From assembly GCF_000691525.1 (NCBI RefSeq), contig NZ_JMDW01000014.1, positions 20,265 through 84,264 on the forward strand: DNA of 64,000 bases, read 5' to 3'. Under the pieces are notes generated by a model. That model did not search any database. It had not been told where the DNA came from and saw nothing but the letters and a program-made list of their open reading frames with translations. Below, in pieces: positions 49,728-58,535 of this stretch (the stretch's first letter is position 1; each line of letters starts with the position of its first letter). Made by a program: the position numbers and the translations under genes. The stretch comes from Mycolicibacterium neoaurum ATCC 25795 (lineage in GTDB: Bacteria; Actinomycetota; Actinomycetes; Mycobacteriales; Mycobacteriaceae).

Positions 49728-50717
49728 TCAGGCGGGCGGCAGCATCCCGGGCGCGGAGTTCGGGTCCACCGGGACCGGGACACCCACCGCGGGGCGCGGC
49801 GGCGGTGCATTCGGGTCCGGCGGAGGGGCGTTCGGATCCGGCGGTGGCGGAGGCGCGTTGGGGTCCGGCGGCGGCGGAGGCGGGGGCGGCGACCATGGCC
49901 GGATCGACTGCGCGAGATTCACGGCAGCGGCCTTGTCGACCGGGTTGTTGGCCGTGCCCAGCCACACGACGAACCAACGCTCGGGAGCACGCTGCCCACG
50001 GGTGCCCGCAGCCACCGGCGCACCGACCACTCCGGACCAGATCTGGCCGTTGGGCTTGTTGGTATCGGTGAACTTGACCTCGTAGTAGGACGCGGACCCG
50101 GCGAGATCGCCTGCGGTCAGCGGGGTACTTTCCTGGCCGAGTCGGGTCCCGGGGAACGGCATGAAGAACTCGCCCATATCCGAGGCCAACCGGGTTGCGG
50201 CCTTGGCGTTGTCGGCCTCCGAACCGGCGAAGAGCTTCAGGTCGAGCCTGCCGAGCAGCACGCTGGTGTCGTTGGCCGGCTGTTCCGTGCCTGCCGGCGG
50301 AATCTTGGTCAACAGCGCCTGGCCGTAGGACAGCTGTGTGGCGTCGGCGACCTTCCAGCCCTCGGGCACGACATAGCTGAAACCGCCCGCCGCATTGTCG
50401 ACGCGGCCCGGCTCGGGCGCGGGGGGTGGCGGCGGGGCGTTCGGATCCACCGGCGGCGCGTTCGGATCGGCCGGTGGTGGCGGCACGCCGGGAGGAAGGG
50501 GGGCTGGCGAAGCCGGGGCCGGGGCGGGCACCGGAGCACCCGGTGCCGGTGCCGGTGCCGGGTCAGCAGGAACAGGAGGAGGCGGAGCCGGAACGGGCTC
50601 GGCATGCGACACCGCCACCGGCAGCGTCAGCGCAGCCGCTGTCGCACCGGCGGCGGCAGCCGCCAACAATGCGGCGCGGCGCCTGCGGTGTGAGGAATTC
50701 ACGTCCGACTGATCCAT
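49728..50717 (-). CDS. apa: Alanine/proline-rich secreted antigen (fibronectin-attachment protein Apa)
   Basis: 329 aa, near the M. tuberculosis Apa (325). Signal RRRRAALLAAAAAGATAAALTLPV with cleavage near SHA-EP; then a Pro/Ala run with repeated DPNAPP units (residues about 40-105), a folded domain about 105-285 (NAAGGFSYVVPEGWKVADA, ERWFVVWLGTANNPVDKA), and a second DPNAPPPP tail. The protein is O-mannosylated, found on the surface and in culture filtrate, and binds fibronectin and host lectins. Both ends of the Pro-rich parts may vary between strains by repeat number. Confidence 0.95.
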   Translation of the reverse strand: MDQSDVNSSHRRRRAALLAAAAAGATAAALTLPVAVSHAEPVPAPPPPVPADPAPAPAPGAPVPAPAPASPAPLPPGVPPPPADPNAPPVDPNAPPPPPAPEPGRVDNAAGGFSYVVPEGWKVADATQLSYGQALLTKIPPAGTEQPANDTSVLLGRLDLKLFAGSEADNAKAATRLASDMGEFFMPFPGTRLGQESTPLTAGDLAGSASYYEVKFTDTNKPNGQIWSGVVGAPVAAGTRGQRAPERWFVVWLGTANNPVDKAAAVNLAQSIRPWSPPPPPPPPDPNAPPPPPDPNAPPPDPNAPPPRPAVGVPVPVDPNSAPGMLPPA

Positions 50718-51029
50718 GGAGAAGAAAATACCGTGTTACAGCCGTGACGCAAGTGTGAGTTGCTCTGATAGTGTTTTGCCGAAAGATAGCTGGCGTTGCC
50801 AAAACACGACGCAGATAGACCCTACCCAGGTTGCCGGCAACGCCCGGTCAGCGTGGGGCACACCAACCGTGCTCAACGCACGTTCGGCGGGTCTCATCGA
50901 TGTTTCGCGCGCGCATGCGCCGGCGTTACCGCAGCACCCTCGGGCGGGCGCGTCAGATTTCACGTCCTAGCTACCGTCCAGTAACATCGCCGGTATCCGC
51001 TGACTCAGCGCTGATCCAAGGAGGGTTCG
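50718..51029. other. Divergent control region between apa and SDR gene (312 bp)
   Basis: No gene is seen here. It holds the promoters of apa (left) and of the SDR gene (right; AAGGAGGG ribosome site at about 51017-51024). The clearest structure is a perfect inverted repeat GTGTTTTG (50771-50778) / CAAAACAC (50800-50807) with a 21-bp centre, 54-90 bp upstream of the apa start, a likely regulator site. The rest shows no strong open frame or hairpin. Confidence 0.5.
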
Positions 51030-51701
51030 ATGCACGTGTTGCTCACCGGTGGCGACACCGACCTCGGCCGCCAGATCGCCGGCGGTTTCCGCGAAGCCGG
51101 CCACGATGTCCTCATCGCCGGCGCGCGGCGCGCCGAACTCGAAGTTGCTGCCAAGGAACTCGACGTCGACTTCATCGTCCTGGACAACATCGACCCGGCC
51201 AGCCTCGAGGCCGCGCGCGGGACGCTCCCCCAGCACCTGGACGGCATCGTCAACGTCCCCGCGCCCCGCTGGGATGCCGGCGATCCCCGGACGCATTCGC
51301 TGGCCGAGCGCGCCGCCACCTGGCGGCATGCACTGGACACCACCGTCCTGTCAGCGGTGCTGACCGTGACCGTCCTCGGTGATCAACTGAGCTCCGGTGG
51401 ATCGATCCTCAACATCGTTCCCGAGAATCCCGCCGAGGGTAGTGCCGACGCCGCAATCAAAGCCGCGGTCTCGAACTGGACCGCCGGCCAGGCTTCCCAT
51501 TTCGGAATCCGCGGCATCACCATCAACACGATCGCCGCAGGCCGCAGCGCTGAAGCCGGCTACCCGGGCGCCGACCCCGCCGCGGGTTCGACGGCGGCCG
51601 AGATCACCCGCCTTGCACTTTTCCTCACCACGCCGGCCGCCCGTCACATCACCGGCGAGACGCTGCACGTGAGCCAGGGCGCGTCGGCACAATTCGGCTG
51701 A
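51030..51701 (+). CDS. Degenerate short-chain dehydrogenase (Rv1856c-like)
   Basis: 223 aa. Rossmann start LLTGGDTDLGRQIAGGF in place of the usual TGxxxGIG, and the C-terminal SDR closing motif ITRLALFLTTPAARHITGETLHV. The catalytic YxxxK reads D-A-A-I-K (SADAAIKAAVSNW): Lys is kept but Tyr is Asp, so normal SDR reduction is unlikely. Location beside the LLM oxidoreductase and ndh matches M. tuberculosis Rv1856c-Rv1854c. Might bind a nucleotide without redox chemistry. Strong ribosome site before ATG 51030. Confidence 0.82.
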   Translation: MHVLLTGGDTDLGRQIAGGFREAGHDVLIAGARRAELEVAAKELDVDFIVLDNIDPASLEAARGTLPQHLDGIVNVPAPRWDAGDPRTHSLAERAATWRHALDTTVLSAVLTVTVLGDQLSSGGSILNIVPENPAEGSADAAIKAAVSNWTAGQASHFGIRGITINTIAAGRSAEAGYPGADPAAGSTAAEITRLALFLTTPAARHITGETLHVSQGASAQFG

Positions 51702-51768
51702 AATATTCCGCGTTCACCCCAAGCTGAAACGGGGTGACCACTCCGGTTCGCTGTGGTTTGGTGGGTCC

Positions 51769-52695
51769 ATGGCGATTCGACTTGGACTCCAGATCCCCAA
51801 CTTCTCCTACGGCACGGGTGTTTCCGAGCTCTTCCCGACGGTGATCGCGCAGGCCCGGGAAGCCGAGGAGGCCGGTTTCGACTCGGTCTTCGTGATGGAC
51901 CACTTCTACCAACTCCCCGGTCTCGGCGCCCCCGAAGAACCGATGCTGGAGGCATACACCACCCTCGGCGCTCTCGCGACGGCCACCGAACGGGTCCAGC
52001 TGGGCACACTGGTCACCGGCAACACCTATCGCAATCCGACGGTGCTGGCCAAAGAGATCACCACCCTGGACGTGATCAGCCAGGGCCGCGCCATCCTCGG
52101 TATCGGCACGGGCTGGTTCGAACTCGAACACGACAGCCTCGGTTTCGAATTCGGCACCTTCACCGATCGATTCAAGAAGCTCGACGAAGCGCTGAGCATC
52201 ATCATCCCGATGCTCAAGGGCGAGCGGGTCACCGTCGACGGCACCTACTACCGCACCAACGAAGCGTTCGCCAATCCCCGTTTCCGAGACCACATTCCGC
52301 TCATGATCGGCGGCAGCGGCGAGAAGAAGACCATCCCGCTGGCCGCACGACACTTCGACCACCTCAACATCATCGCCGGCTTCGACGAGCTGACCCGCAA
52401 GCTCGAAGTCGTTCGGGCCAAGTGCGAGGAGATCGACCGCGACCCGGGCACGCTGGAGACCAGCATGTTGGTCGTGGCGCTGATCGGTGAACAGTTCACC
52501 GCCGAGATGATCCCGGACGATTTCAAGCAGCAGGCCGTGTTCGGCAGCCCCGAGCAGATCGCCGAACAGCTCAAGGAGAAGGTCTACGACGTCGGGGTCG
52601 ACGGGGTGATCCTGAGCCCGGCGACGATGGGCGGATACGTTCCCGGAGGGATCACCGGGGTCGCCGAGGCGCTGAAACCGCTGATTTCGGGGTAA
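51769..52695 (+). CDS. F420-dependent LLM-class oxidoreductase (Rv1855c-like)
   Basis: 308 aa. Luciferase-like barrel: RLGLQIPNFSYGTGVSELFP, DSVFVMDHFYQLPGLG, RVQLGTLVTGNTYRNPTVLA, ILGIGTGWFELEHDSLG and PLMIGGSGEKKTIPLAARH are those of mycobacterial F420-type family members (the Rv1855c group). Likely reduces or oxidises an unknown substrate with F420 or FMN in the cytosol. Between the SDR-like gene and ndh, conserved order. Translation from ATG 51769; no strong ribosome site noticed. Confidence 0.88.
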   Translation: MAIRLGLQIPNFSYGTGVSELFPTVIAQAREAEEAGFDSVFVMDHFYQLPGLGAPEEPMLEAYTTLGALATATERVQLGTLVTGNTYRNPTVLAKEITTLDVISQGRAILGIGTGWFELEHDSLGFEFGTFTDRFKKLDEALSIIIPMLKGERVTVDGTYYRTNEAFANPRFRDHIPLMIGGSGEKKTIPLAARHFDHLNIIAGFDELTRKLEVVRAKCEEIDRDPGTLETSMLVVALIGEQFTAEMIPDDFKQQAVFGSPEQIAEQLKEKVYDVGVDGVILSPATMGGYVPGGITGVAEALKPLISG

Positions 52696-52821
52696 GGCTT
52701 CCTGGCACGCCCGGCCCCGGGTGGATGAATTCTCGGTCCGGTGTGCCATCTCACCGCGCTGGTGGGATGGCCACCGACTACCCTGGGGTTGTACTGACAA
52801 AGCACTTCGCTAGGAGCAGAG

Positions 52822-54207
52822 ATGAGCCATCCCGGAGCTACGGCATCGGATCGGCACAAGGTCGTCATCATCGGATCGGGTTTCGGTGGGTTGAATGCCG
52901 CGCAGGCGCTCAAACGCACCGACGTCGACATCAAGTTGATCGCGCGGACCACCCATCACCTGTTCCAGCCACTGCTCTACCAGGTGGCGACCGGCATCAT
53001 TTCCGAGGGCGAGATCGCTCCGCCGACGCGGCTCATCTTGCGCAAGCAGCGCAACGCCCAGGTGCTTCTCGGCGATGTCACCCATGTCAACCTGGAGAAG
53101 CAGACCGTGGAGTCGGTGCTGCTCGGGCACACCTACAGCACCCCCTACGACACCCTTATCCTGGCGGCTGGTGCGGGTCAGTCCTACTTCGGCAATGACC
53201 ATTTCGCCGAGTGGGCGCCGGGCATGAAGACCATCGATGACGCACTGGAGCTACGAGGACGCATCCTCGGCGCCTTCGAGCAGGCAGAGCGTTCCAGCGA
53301 TCCAGAGCGGCGCAAGAAGCTGCTGACGTTCGTAGTGGTCGGCGCCGGCCCGACCGGTGTCGAGATGGCCGGGCAGATCCAGGAACTCGCCGATCAGACG
53401 CTCAAGGGCAGCTTCCGCCACATCGACCCCACCGAAGCCCACGTCATCCTGCTGGATGCCGCTCCGGCGGTGTTGCCTCCGATGGGCGAGAAGCTCGGCC
53501 TCAAGGCCAAGGAACGCCTTGAAAAGATGGGCGTCGAGATCCAGTTGAACGCGATGGTCACCGACGTCGACCGCAACGGGATCACCGTCAAGGACTCCGA
53601 TGGCACACTGCGTCGCATCGAGTCGGCATGCAAGGTGTGGTCGGCGGGCGTGCAGGCCAGTCCGCTGGGCAAGGACCTGGCGGCACAGTCCGATACCGAG
53701 ATCGATCGCGCCGGCCGCGTCGTCGTCAACCCGGATCTCTCGATCCCGGGCCACCCGAACGTGTTCGTGGTCGGCGATATGGCCTTCGTGCCCGGCGTAC
53801 CCGGCATGGCGCAGGGCGCCATCCAGGGCGGGAAGTACGTGGCGGCGATCGTGAAGAACGAGGCGGCGGCTCGCGCCCATGGCACCAAGCCCAAGCCGCG
53901 GGTGCCGTTCAAGTACTTCGACAAGGGCTCGATGGCCACGGTGTCGAAGTGGAACGCGGTGGCCAAGGTCGGCAAGCTGGAGTTCGGTGGTTTCATCGCC
54001 TGGCTCGCCTGGCTCGGACTACACCTGATCTACCTGGTCGGCTTCAAGACCAAGATCGCGACGTTGCTGTCATGGGCGGTGACGTTCCTGAGCCGACAAC
54101 GCGGTCAGCTGACCATCACCGAGCAGCAGGCCTACGCGAGGATCAGGATCGAGGAACTGCAGGAGATTGCAGCCTCGGTACAGGAGAGCGAGAAAGCCGC
54201 TAGCTGA
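52822..54207 (+). CDS. ndh: Type II NADH:menaquinone dehydrogenase Ndh
   Basis: 461 aa (M. tuberculosis Ndh 463). FAD motif VVIIGSGFGGLNAAQALKR, quinone loop HHLFQPLLYQVATGI, AGAGQSYFGNDHFAEWAPGM, NADH motif VVVGAGPTGVEMAGQIQEL, and VFVVGDMAFVPGVPGMAQGA, then a C-terminal membrane helix (GFIAWLAWLGLHLIYLVGF) and tail. The main entry of NADH electrons into the chain in mycobacteria. Order SDR-LLM-ndh then DUF2628-like and urease follows M. tuberculosis. AGGAG 11 nt before ATG 52822. Confidence 0.96.
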   Translation: MSHPGATASDRHKVVIIGSGFGGLNAAQALKRTDVDIKLIARTTHHLFQPLLYQVATGIISEGEIAPPTRLILRKQRNAQVLLGDVTHVNLEKQTVESVLLGHTYSTPYDTLILAAGAGQSYFGNDHFAEWAPGMKTIDDALELRGRILGAFEQAERSSDPERRKKLLTFVVVGAGPTGVEMAGQIQELADQTLKGSFRHIDPTEAHVILLDAAPAVLPPMGEKLGLKAKERLEKMGVEIQLNAMVTDVDRNGITVKDSDGTLRRIESACKVWSAGVQASPLGKDLAAQSDTEIDRAGRVVVNPDLSIPGHPNVFVVGDMAFVPGVPGMAQGAIQGGKYVAAIVKNEAAARAHGTKPKPRVPFKYFDKGSMATVSKWNAVAKVGKLEFGGFIAWLAWLGLHLIYLVGFKTKIATLLSWAVTFLSRQRGQLTITEQQAYARIRIEELQEIAASVQESEKAAS

Positions 54208-54268
54208 ACCGATTTGACCGCACGTCGTGATCCACCGACCGTAGCCACATGACGAAGTGCGCGAACGG

Positions 54269-54274
54269 TACTAT
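54269..54274 (+). promoter_or_regulatory. -10 element for leaderless DUF2628-like gene
   Basis: TACTAT (TANNNT) ends 6 nt before GTG 54281, which decides for this start rather than GTG 54257 upstream of the -10. Confidence 0.5.
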
Positions 54275-54280
54275 TGCGCG

Positions 54281-54766
54281 GTGACAGACAGCGGCTTCCC
54301 GTCCCAGTATCCCCATAATCCCGACATTCCTTACGGCACACCGGCTCCCGGACCCGCGGGCTTCCAGGTTCCCGAGCAGTGGCGTAGCCGCTTCGAGTTC
54401 TTCTCGCGCTACGGGCATCCGGCCTCTACACCGGCCGCGCAGGCAGCGTTCAAACAGCTCTCGTTCGGCCAGCGGATGCGGTTGGGAGCAAACGGGCCGG
54501 CGTTCTTCTTCGGACCGATCTACTTCGCCATCAAGGGACCGTGGCGAAAAGGATTGAGCCTGTTCGGCATTTCGTTCGTGCTCGCATTGGTGATCAGCGT
54601 GATCGAGATCGTGCTGAACTTCAGTTTCTCGTCGGCGGCGTACGGTGCCGCGATCGGCGTGCTCTACTCCAGCACGGCGAACTGGGCCTACTTCCTGCAC
54701 GTCACCCGCGGGAGCACCAGCTGGAACCCCTTCGAGGGTGCGCCGATGTTCCGCGGAAAGCGCTGA
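54281..54766 (+). CDS. DUF2628-like membrane protein
   Basis: 161 aa. Pro-rich N-terminal 35 residues, then RSRFEFFSRYGHP, FGQRMRLGANGPAFFFGPIYFAIKGPWRKGL and two to three spans (ISFVLALVISVIEIVLNFSF; YGAAIGVLYSSTANWAYFL). FFFGPIYFxxKGxWRKGL is the DUF2628 pattern. Function unknown. Starts leaderless at GTG 54281 (see -10 element). Convergent with the end of the urease operon (14 bp after ureD stop). Confidence 0.8.
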   Translation: MTDSGFPSQYPHNPDIPYGTPAPGPAGFQVPEQWRSRFEFFSRYGHPASTPAAQAAFKQLSFGQRMRLGANGPAFFFGPIYFAIKGPWRKGLSLFGISFVLALVISVIEIVLNFSFSSAAYGAAIGVLYSSTANWAYFLHVTRGSTSWNPFEGAPMFRGKR

Positions 54767-54780
54767 ACCGATCGCTTGGC

Positions 54781-55422
54781 TCAGGCCGGCGTCTCGTCGA
54801 GCCGCAAGCCCTGCCAGGTCGACAACGCCCCGCCGGCGGCGAGGCTGAGCACCGTCCCGGCGCCTGCGAAAGACGCTTCTGGATAGCGTAATTCGCTGAC
54901 GCAGGCGCGCGGGGCGGCGATCTGATCATCGTTGACCGACGCGGTGCCCAACTCGACGCGGTGTCGCAGCAACGGCGCGCCGTCGACATCAGCGCGCATC
55001 GACCCCGTCCAGTACCCGTCGCGTTCACCGTGCCTGCCGATCTGGATCCGTTCGCGCACCCGGATTCGCGCATCGGCGGCCACCCGAACCCGGGTGGCCG
55101 CCGAATGCCGCGATTTGCCCGCGATCACGGTCGGCTCCGGGTCGAAGTCGAGCTCTCCGTGCACCTCCGCGTCCCACGTGCTGTGCGACTCGCAGGTCGC
55201 GGCGCCCGGCAGCACGACGCTGGCGGCCACCGAACGGACCGCCAACCGTGCTCCCGGTTCCACGATGATCCGAACCGTGATGACGTCACCGCCCAGCGGT
55301 GTGGCCGCGGCCGAGAGCAGGTGCACTGTCTCGGCGCCGGTGCGCCGGGCGGTGATGCCGCCGGTGCATTCGATATGTGTGCCACGACCGGGCCGCGCCA
55401 CCAACAGGACATCGGAACGCAC
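54781..55422 (-). CDS. ureD: Urease accessory protein UreD
   Basis: 213 aa, short but close to mycobacterial UreD. RRTGAETVHLLSAAATPLGGDVITVRIIVEPGARLAVRSV is the UreD beta-sandwich core, and RIRVRERIQIGRHGE follows. It forms the UreD-F-G complex that loads nickel and CO2 into urease. GTG 55422 lies 4 nt after the ureG stop. Last gene of the urease operon. Confidence 0.9.
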   Translation of the reverse strand: MRSDVLLVARPGRGTHIECTGGITARRTGAETVHLLSAAATPLGGDVITVRIIVEPGARLAVRSVAASVVLPGAATCESHSTWDAEVHGELDFDPEPTVIAGKSRHSAATRVRVAADARIRVRERIQIGRHGERDGYWTGSMRADVDGAPLLRHRVELGTASVNDDQIAAPRACVSELRYPEASFAGAGTVLSLAAGGALSTWQGLRLDETPA

Positions 55423-55426
55423 GATG

Positions 55427-56110
55427 TCAGCCCGACACCGGCACCTGGAGTTGCTTGCGGACCCACGCCAGCACCGGGGCCGCGGTGGGATCCTCTGTCA
55501 ACGAGATGAGCACGAAGGGCCGATCCCCGCGCACGGTCGTCGAATCCCGGCGCATGACGTCCAGATCCGCGCCCACCATCGGTGCCAGGTCGGTCTTGTT
55601 GATCACCAACAGATCCGAGAAGGTCACCCCCGGGCCGCCCTTGCGCGGCACCTTGTCCCCGCCCGCGACGTCGATGACGAAGATCTGGACGTCGATCAGA
55701 CCGGAAGAGAATGTGGCGGTCAGATTGTCGCCGCCGGATTCGACGAGGATCAGATCGAGCCGCGGGTTTGCGGCGATCAAATCGTCGATCGCGTCGAGGT
55801 TGGCGGTGATGTCGTCGCGGATCGCGGTGTGCGGGCAACCGCCGGTCTGCACGGCGGTGATGCGCTCGTCGGGCAGCACGGCATGACGGCGCAGGAAGTC
55901 GGCATCCTCGGTGGTGTAGATGTCGTTCGTGAGCACGGCCAGCGAGAGCTCGTCGCGCAGCTGCCGACACAGCGCGGCGGTCAACGCGGTCTTACCCGAC
56001 CCGACCGGCCCGCCGATCCCGATGCGCAGCGGCTCGCCCGGCCGCCGGACCCGCTTCGGCCGGTCGTGGTGGTGATCGTGGGGTTCGCCGTCGATCAGAT
56101 GTGGTGGCAT
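55427..56110 (-). CDS. ureG: Urease accessory GTPase UreG
   Basis: 227 aa. His-rich start (EPHDHHHD, a nickel-holding tail), P-loop GIGGPVGSGKTALTAALC, LTNDIYTTEDADF, GGCPHTAIRDD with the Cys-Pro-His metal motif, VESGGDNLTATFS, and GTP-base NKTD (VINKTDLAP). GTP hydrolysis drives nickel delivery. Start ATG 56110. Between ureF (23 bp gap) and ureD. Confidence 0.95.
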   Translation of the reverse strand: MPPHLIDGEPHDHHHDRPKRVRRPGEPLRIGIGGPVGSGKTALTAALCRQLRDELSLAVLTNDIYTTEDADFLRRHAVLPDERITAVQTGGCPHTAIRDDITANLDAIDDLIAANPRLDLILVESGGDNLTATFSSGLIDVQIFVIDVAGGDKVPRKGGPGVTFSDLLVINKTDLAPMVGADLDVMRRDSTTVRGDRPFVLISLTEDPTAAPVLAWVRKQLQVPVSG

Positions 56111-56133
56111 GTCGTTCCTTCGGTATCGGTCGG

Positions 56134-56802
56134 TCAGGAGGAGAACAGCGGGCGTTCGCGCGTAGCGTGCTGCTCGGCCAGCACGTCGAGCAGCGGGTCG
56201 GACAGCTCGGCCGGACCGTCGAGCGCCTGCGCGGCGGTCTGCGCGCACAGCGGGGACAGCTCGAAGGTCATGGCTGCCACATCGGCGGGATCCAACGCCA
56301 GTAGACGCTGCGCGGCGGTCGCCGACCCCGTCATGGTCGTGTAGACCATCGACAGCGCGGTGTGCTCGGTGGCGATGCCGCTGGTGCTGCCCACCACGCC
56401 GGCGACCACCGGCAGATGTGGTTTGACACCCAGCCCGGCCCAGCCTGGTACCGGGCCTGCCACCGGTTCCGTCCAGACTCTTTTGGCCAGCCGCAGAAGT
56501 CCGCGGCCCTGGGCCCGCGAGGCCGCGCGGGCGGCCGGCGACGGTGTGCGCGCATCGGTTTCGGCATCGGCCAGCTCGACGGACAGGTCACCGGAGTGCA
56601 CAGCCACGGCCAGCGAGGCGCTCACCAGACCCTGGGTGCGGATCCGGCGGCACAGATACGCGCGCAGGGAGCCCAGATCGCTGACCCGGCCCGTGGTGAT
56701 CGCCTCTTCGATGCCACCGGAGTGCACATGCCCACCGGTGGGCAGTCGGGAATCGGCGAGGGTGAGCAGCGTGGCCAACTCGTGCGGAGCCTGGGCGAGC
56801 AT
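56134..56802 (-). CDS. ureF: Urease accessory protein UreF
   Basis: 222 aa. LLTLADSRLPTGGHVHSGGIEEAIT is the UreF signature (typically DSxxPxGxFxHSxGLE), and the rest is helical (TFELSPLCAQTAAQAL near residue 180). Acts as a gate for UreG in the activation complex. Its ATG shares one nucleotide with the ureC stop (TGATG), so translation is coupled. Confidence 0.92.
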   Translation of the reverse strand: MLAQAPHELATLLTLADSRLPTGGHVHSGGIEEAITTGRVSDLGSLRAYLCRRIRTQGLVSASLAVAVHSGDLSVELADAETDARTPSPAARAASRAQGRGLLRLAKRVWTEPVAGPVPGWAGLGVKPHLPVVAGVVGSTSGIATEHTALSMVYTTMTGSATAAQRLLALDPADVAAMTFELSPLCAQTAAQALDGPAELSDPLLDVLAEQHATRERPLFSS

Positions 56803-58535
56803 CAGAACAGGAAGTAACGCTGCGCCATCGGCAATTCGGTGGCGGGTTGTTCGGTCCAGACATCACCGTCGATGCGGACGGTGAACGTGTCGGGATCGAC
56901 CTCGATGCGGGGCATGGCGTCGTTGAGCGGCATCTGCGCCTTGCCGACCTGACGAACGTTCCTGACAGGCACCAGCTTTCGCCGGATGTCCAGCCGATCG
57001 GCCAACCCGTCCTCGACGGCGGCGGGGGCGACGAAGTGCACCGACGTGGCGGCGGCGGCGACCGGATCGGCTCCGAACATGGGCCGCGGCAACACGGGCT
57101 GCGGGGTCGGGATGGATGCGTTGGCGTCGCCCATTGCGGCCCAGGCGATCATGCCACCCTTGACCACGGCGTGCGGACGTACGCCGAAGAAGGCCGGCTC
57201 CCACAACACCAGGTCGGCGAGCTTGCCGACCTCCACCGATCCGATCTCACCGTCGAGGCCGTGCGCGACGGCCGGGCAGATCGTGTACTTGGCCACGTAC
57301 CGGCGGGCCCGGTTGTTATCGGCTCCCCCAGGGCCGGATCCGTCACCCCCCAGCGCTCCCCTGCGCTTCTTCATCACGTGCGCGGTCTGCCAGGTGCGCA
57401 GCACCACCTCACCGATGCGACCCATCGCCTGGGCGTCCGAACCGATCATCGAGATCGCGCCGATATCGTGCAGCAGGTCCTCGGCGGCGATCGTCGACGG
57501 CCGGATCCGGCTCTCGGCGAACGCGAGATCCTCGGGGATTCGCGGATTGAGATGGTGGCACACCATCAGCATGTCGAGGTGTTCGTCGAGGGTGTTGACG
57601 GTGTGCGGGCGCGTCGGATTGGTGGAGCTGGGCAACACATTCGGGTGCGAGGCAACCGTGATGATGTCGGGCGCATGCCCGCCGCCGGCACCCTCGGTGT
57701 GGTAGGCGTGGATGGAACGGCCCTTGATCGCGGCCAAGGTGTCCTCGACAAAGGCCATCTCGTTGAGGGTGTCGGTGTGGATGTTGGCCTGCACGCCGGC
57801 AGCATCGGCAACGGTCAGACAGGCGTCGATGGCCGCCGGCGTGGTCCCCCAGTCCTCGTGCAGCTTGAATCCCGCCGCACCGCCGCGCAATTGCTCCCAC
57901 ATCGCCTCTTCGCTGACGGTATTGCCCTTGCCGAGCAGTGCGATGTTCAGCGGCCAGGAGTCCAGGGCCTCCAACATGCGGCCCAGATGCCACGCTCCCG
58001 GCGTCACGGTGGTGGCCTTGCTGCCCTCGGCCGGACCGGTGCCGCCGGCGACGATCGTGGTGATACCGCCGCCGAGTGCCTCCGCCATGATCTGCGGACA
58101 GATCAGATGCACGTGGCAGTCGATGGCACCCGCGGTCACGATGCGGCCGTTGCCTGCGATGATCTCGGTGGAGGGTCCGACCACCAGGTCGGGGTGCACA
58201 CCCGACATGATGTCCGGGTTGCCTGCCTTGCCGATGGCCACGATACGGCCGTCACGGATACCGATGTCGGCCTTGATGATTCCCCAGTAATCCAAGATGA
58301 CGGCGCCGGTGATGACGGTGTCCGGAGCGCCCTGCGCCCGGGTCACCCGCGACTGGCCCATCGATTCGCGCAGCACCTTGCCACCGCCGAAGACTGCCTC
58401 GTCACCGGCCAACCCCGGTCCACCGCTGCGGTCCTCGGTGATCTCGATGACCAGATCGGTATCGGCAAGGCGGATCCGGTCACCGGTGGTCGGTCCGAAC
58501 AGCGCGGCATACCGTTCGCGGGAAAGCGAGCTCAC
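56802..58535 (-). CDS. ureC: Urease alpha subunit UreC (catalytic)
   Basis: 577 aa. All nickel-site features: DCHVHLICP (two His), carbamylated Lys in AGFKLHEDWG, His of NIHTDTLNE, HTEGAGGGHAPD, active-site flap MVCHHLNPRIPEDLAFAESR with the acid His, and Asp in GSDAQAMGR. Hydrolyses urea to ammonia and carbamate. GTG 58535 overlaps ureB TGA as GTGA. The insert DGSGPGGADNNRARRY is the usual mycobacterial form. Ammonia may serve nitrogen supply or acid resistance. Confidence 0.97.
   Translation of the reverse strand: MSSLSRERYAALFGPTTGDRIRLADTDLVIEITEDRSGGPGLAGDEAVFGGGKVLRESMGQSRVTRAQGAPDTVITGAVILDYWGIIKADIGIRDGRIVAIGKAGNPDIMSGVHPDLVVGPSTEIIAGNGRIVTAGAIDCHVHLICPQIMAEALGGGITTIVAGGTGPAEGSKATTVTPGAWHLGRMLEALDSWPLNIALLGKGNTVSEEAMWEQLRGGAAGFKLHEDWGTTPAAIDACLTVADAAGVQANIHTDTLNEMAFVEDTLAAIKGRSIHAYHTEGAGGGHAPDIITVASHPNVLPSSTNPTRPHTVNTLDEHLDMLMVCHHLNPRIPEDLAFAESRIRPSTIAAEDLLHDIGAISMIGSDAQAMGRIGEVVLRTWQTAHVMKKRRGALGGDGSGPGGADNNRARRYVAKYTICPAVAHGLDGEIGSVEVGKLADLVLWEPAFFGVRPHAVVKGGMIAWAAMGDANASIPTPQPVLPRPMFGADPVAAAATSVHFVAPAAVEDGLADRLDIRRKLVPVRNVRQVGKAQMPLNDAMPRIEVDPDTFTVRIDGDVWTEQPATELPMAQRYFLF

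Noticed and set aside
49784..49860. Repeated DPNAPP-coding units in apa as a CRISPR or other DNA repeat element
   Set aside because: They are in-frame Pro-rich coding repeats, variable in length and with no spacers.
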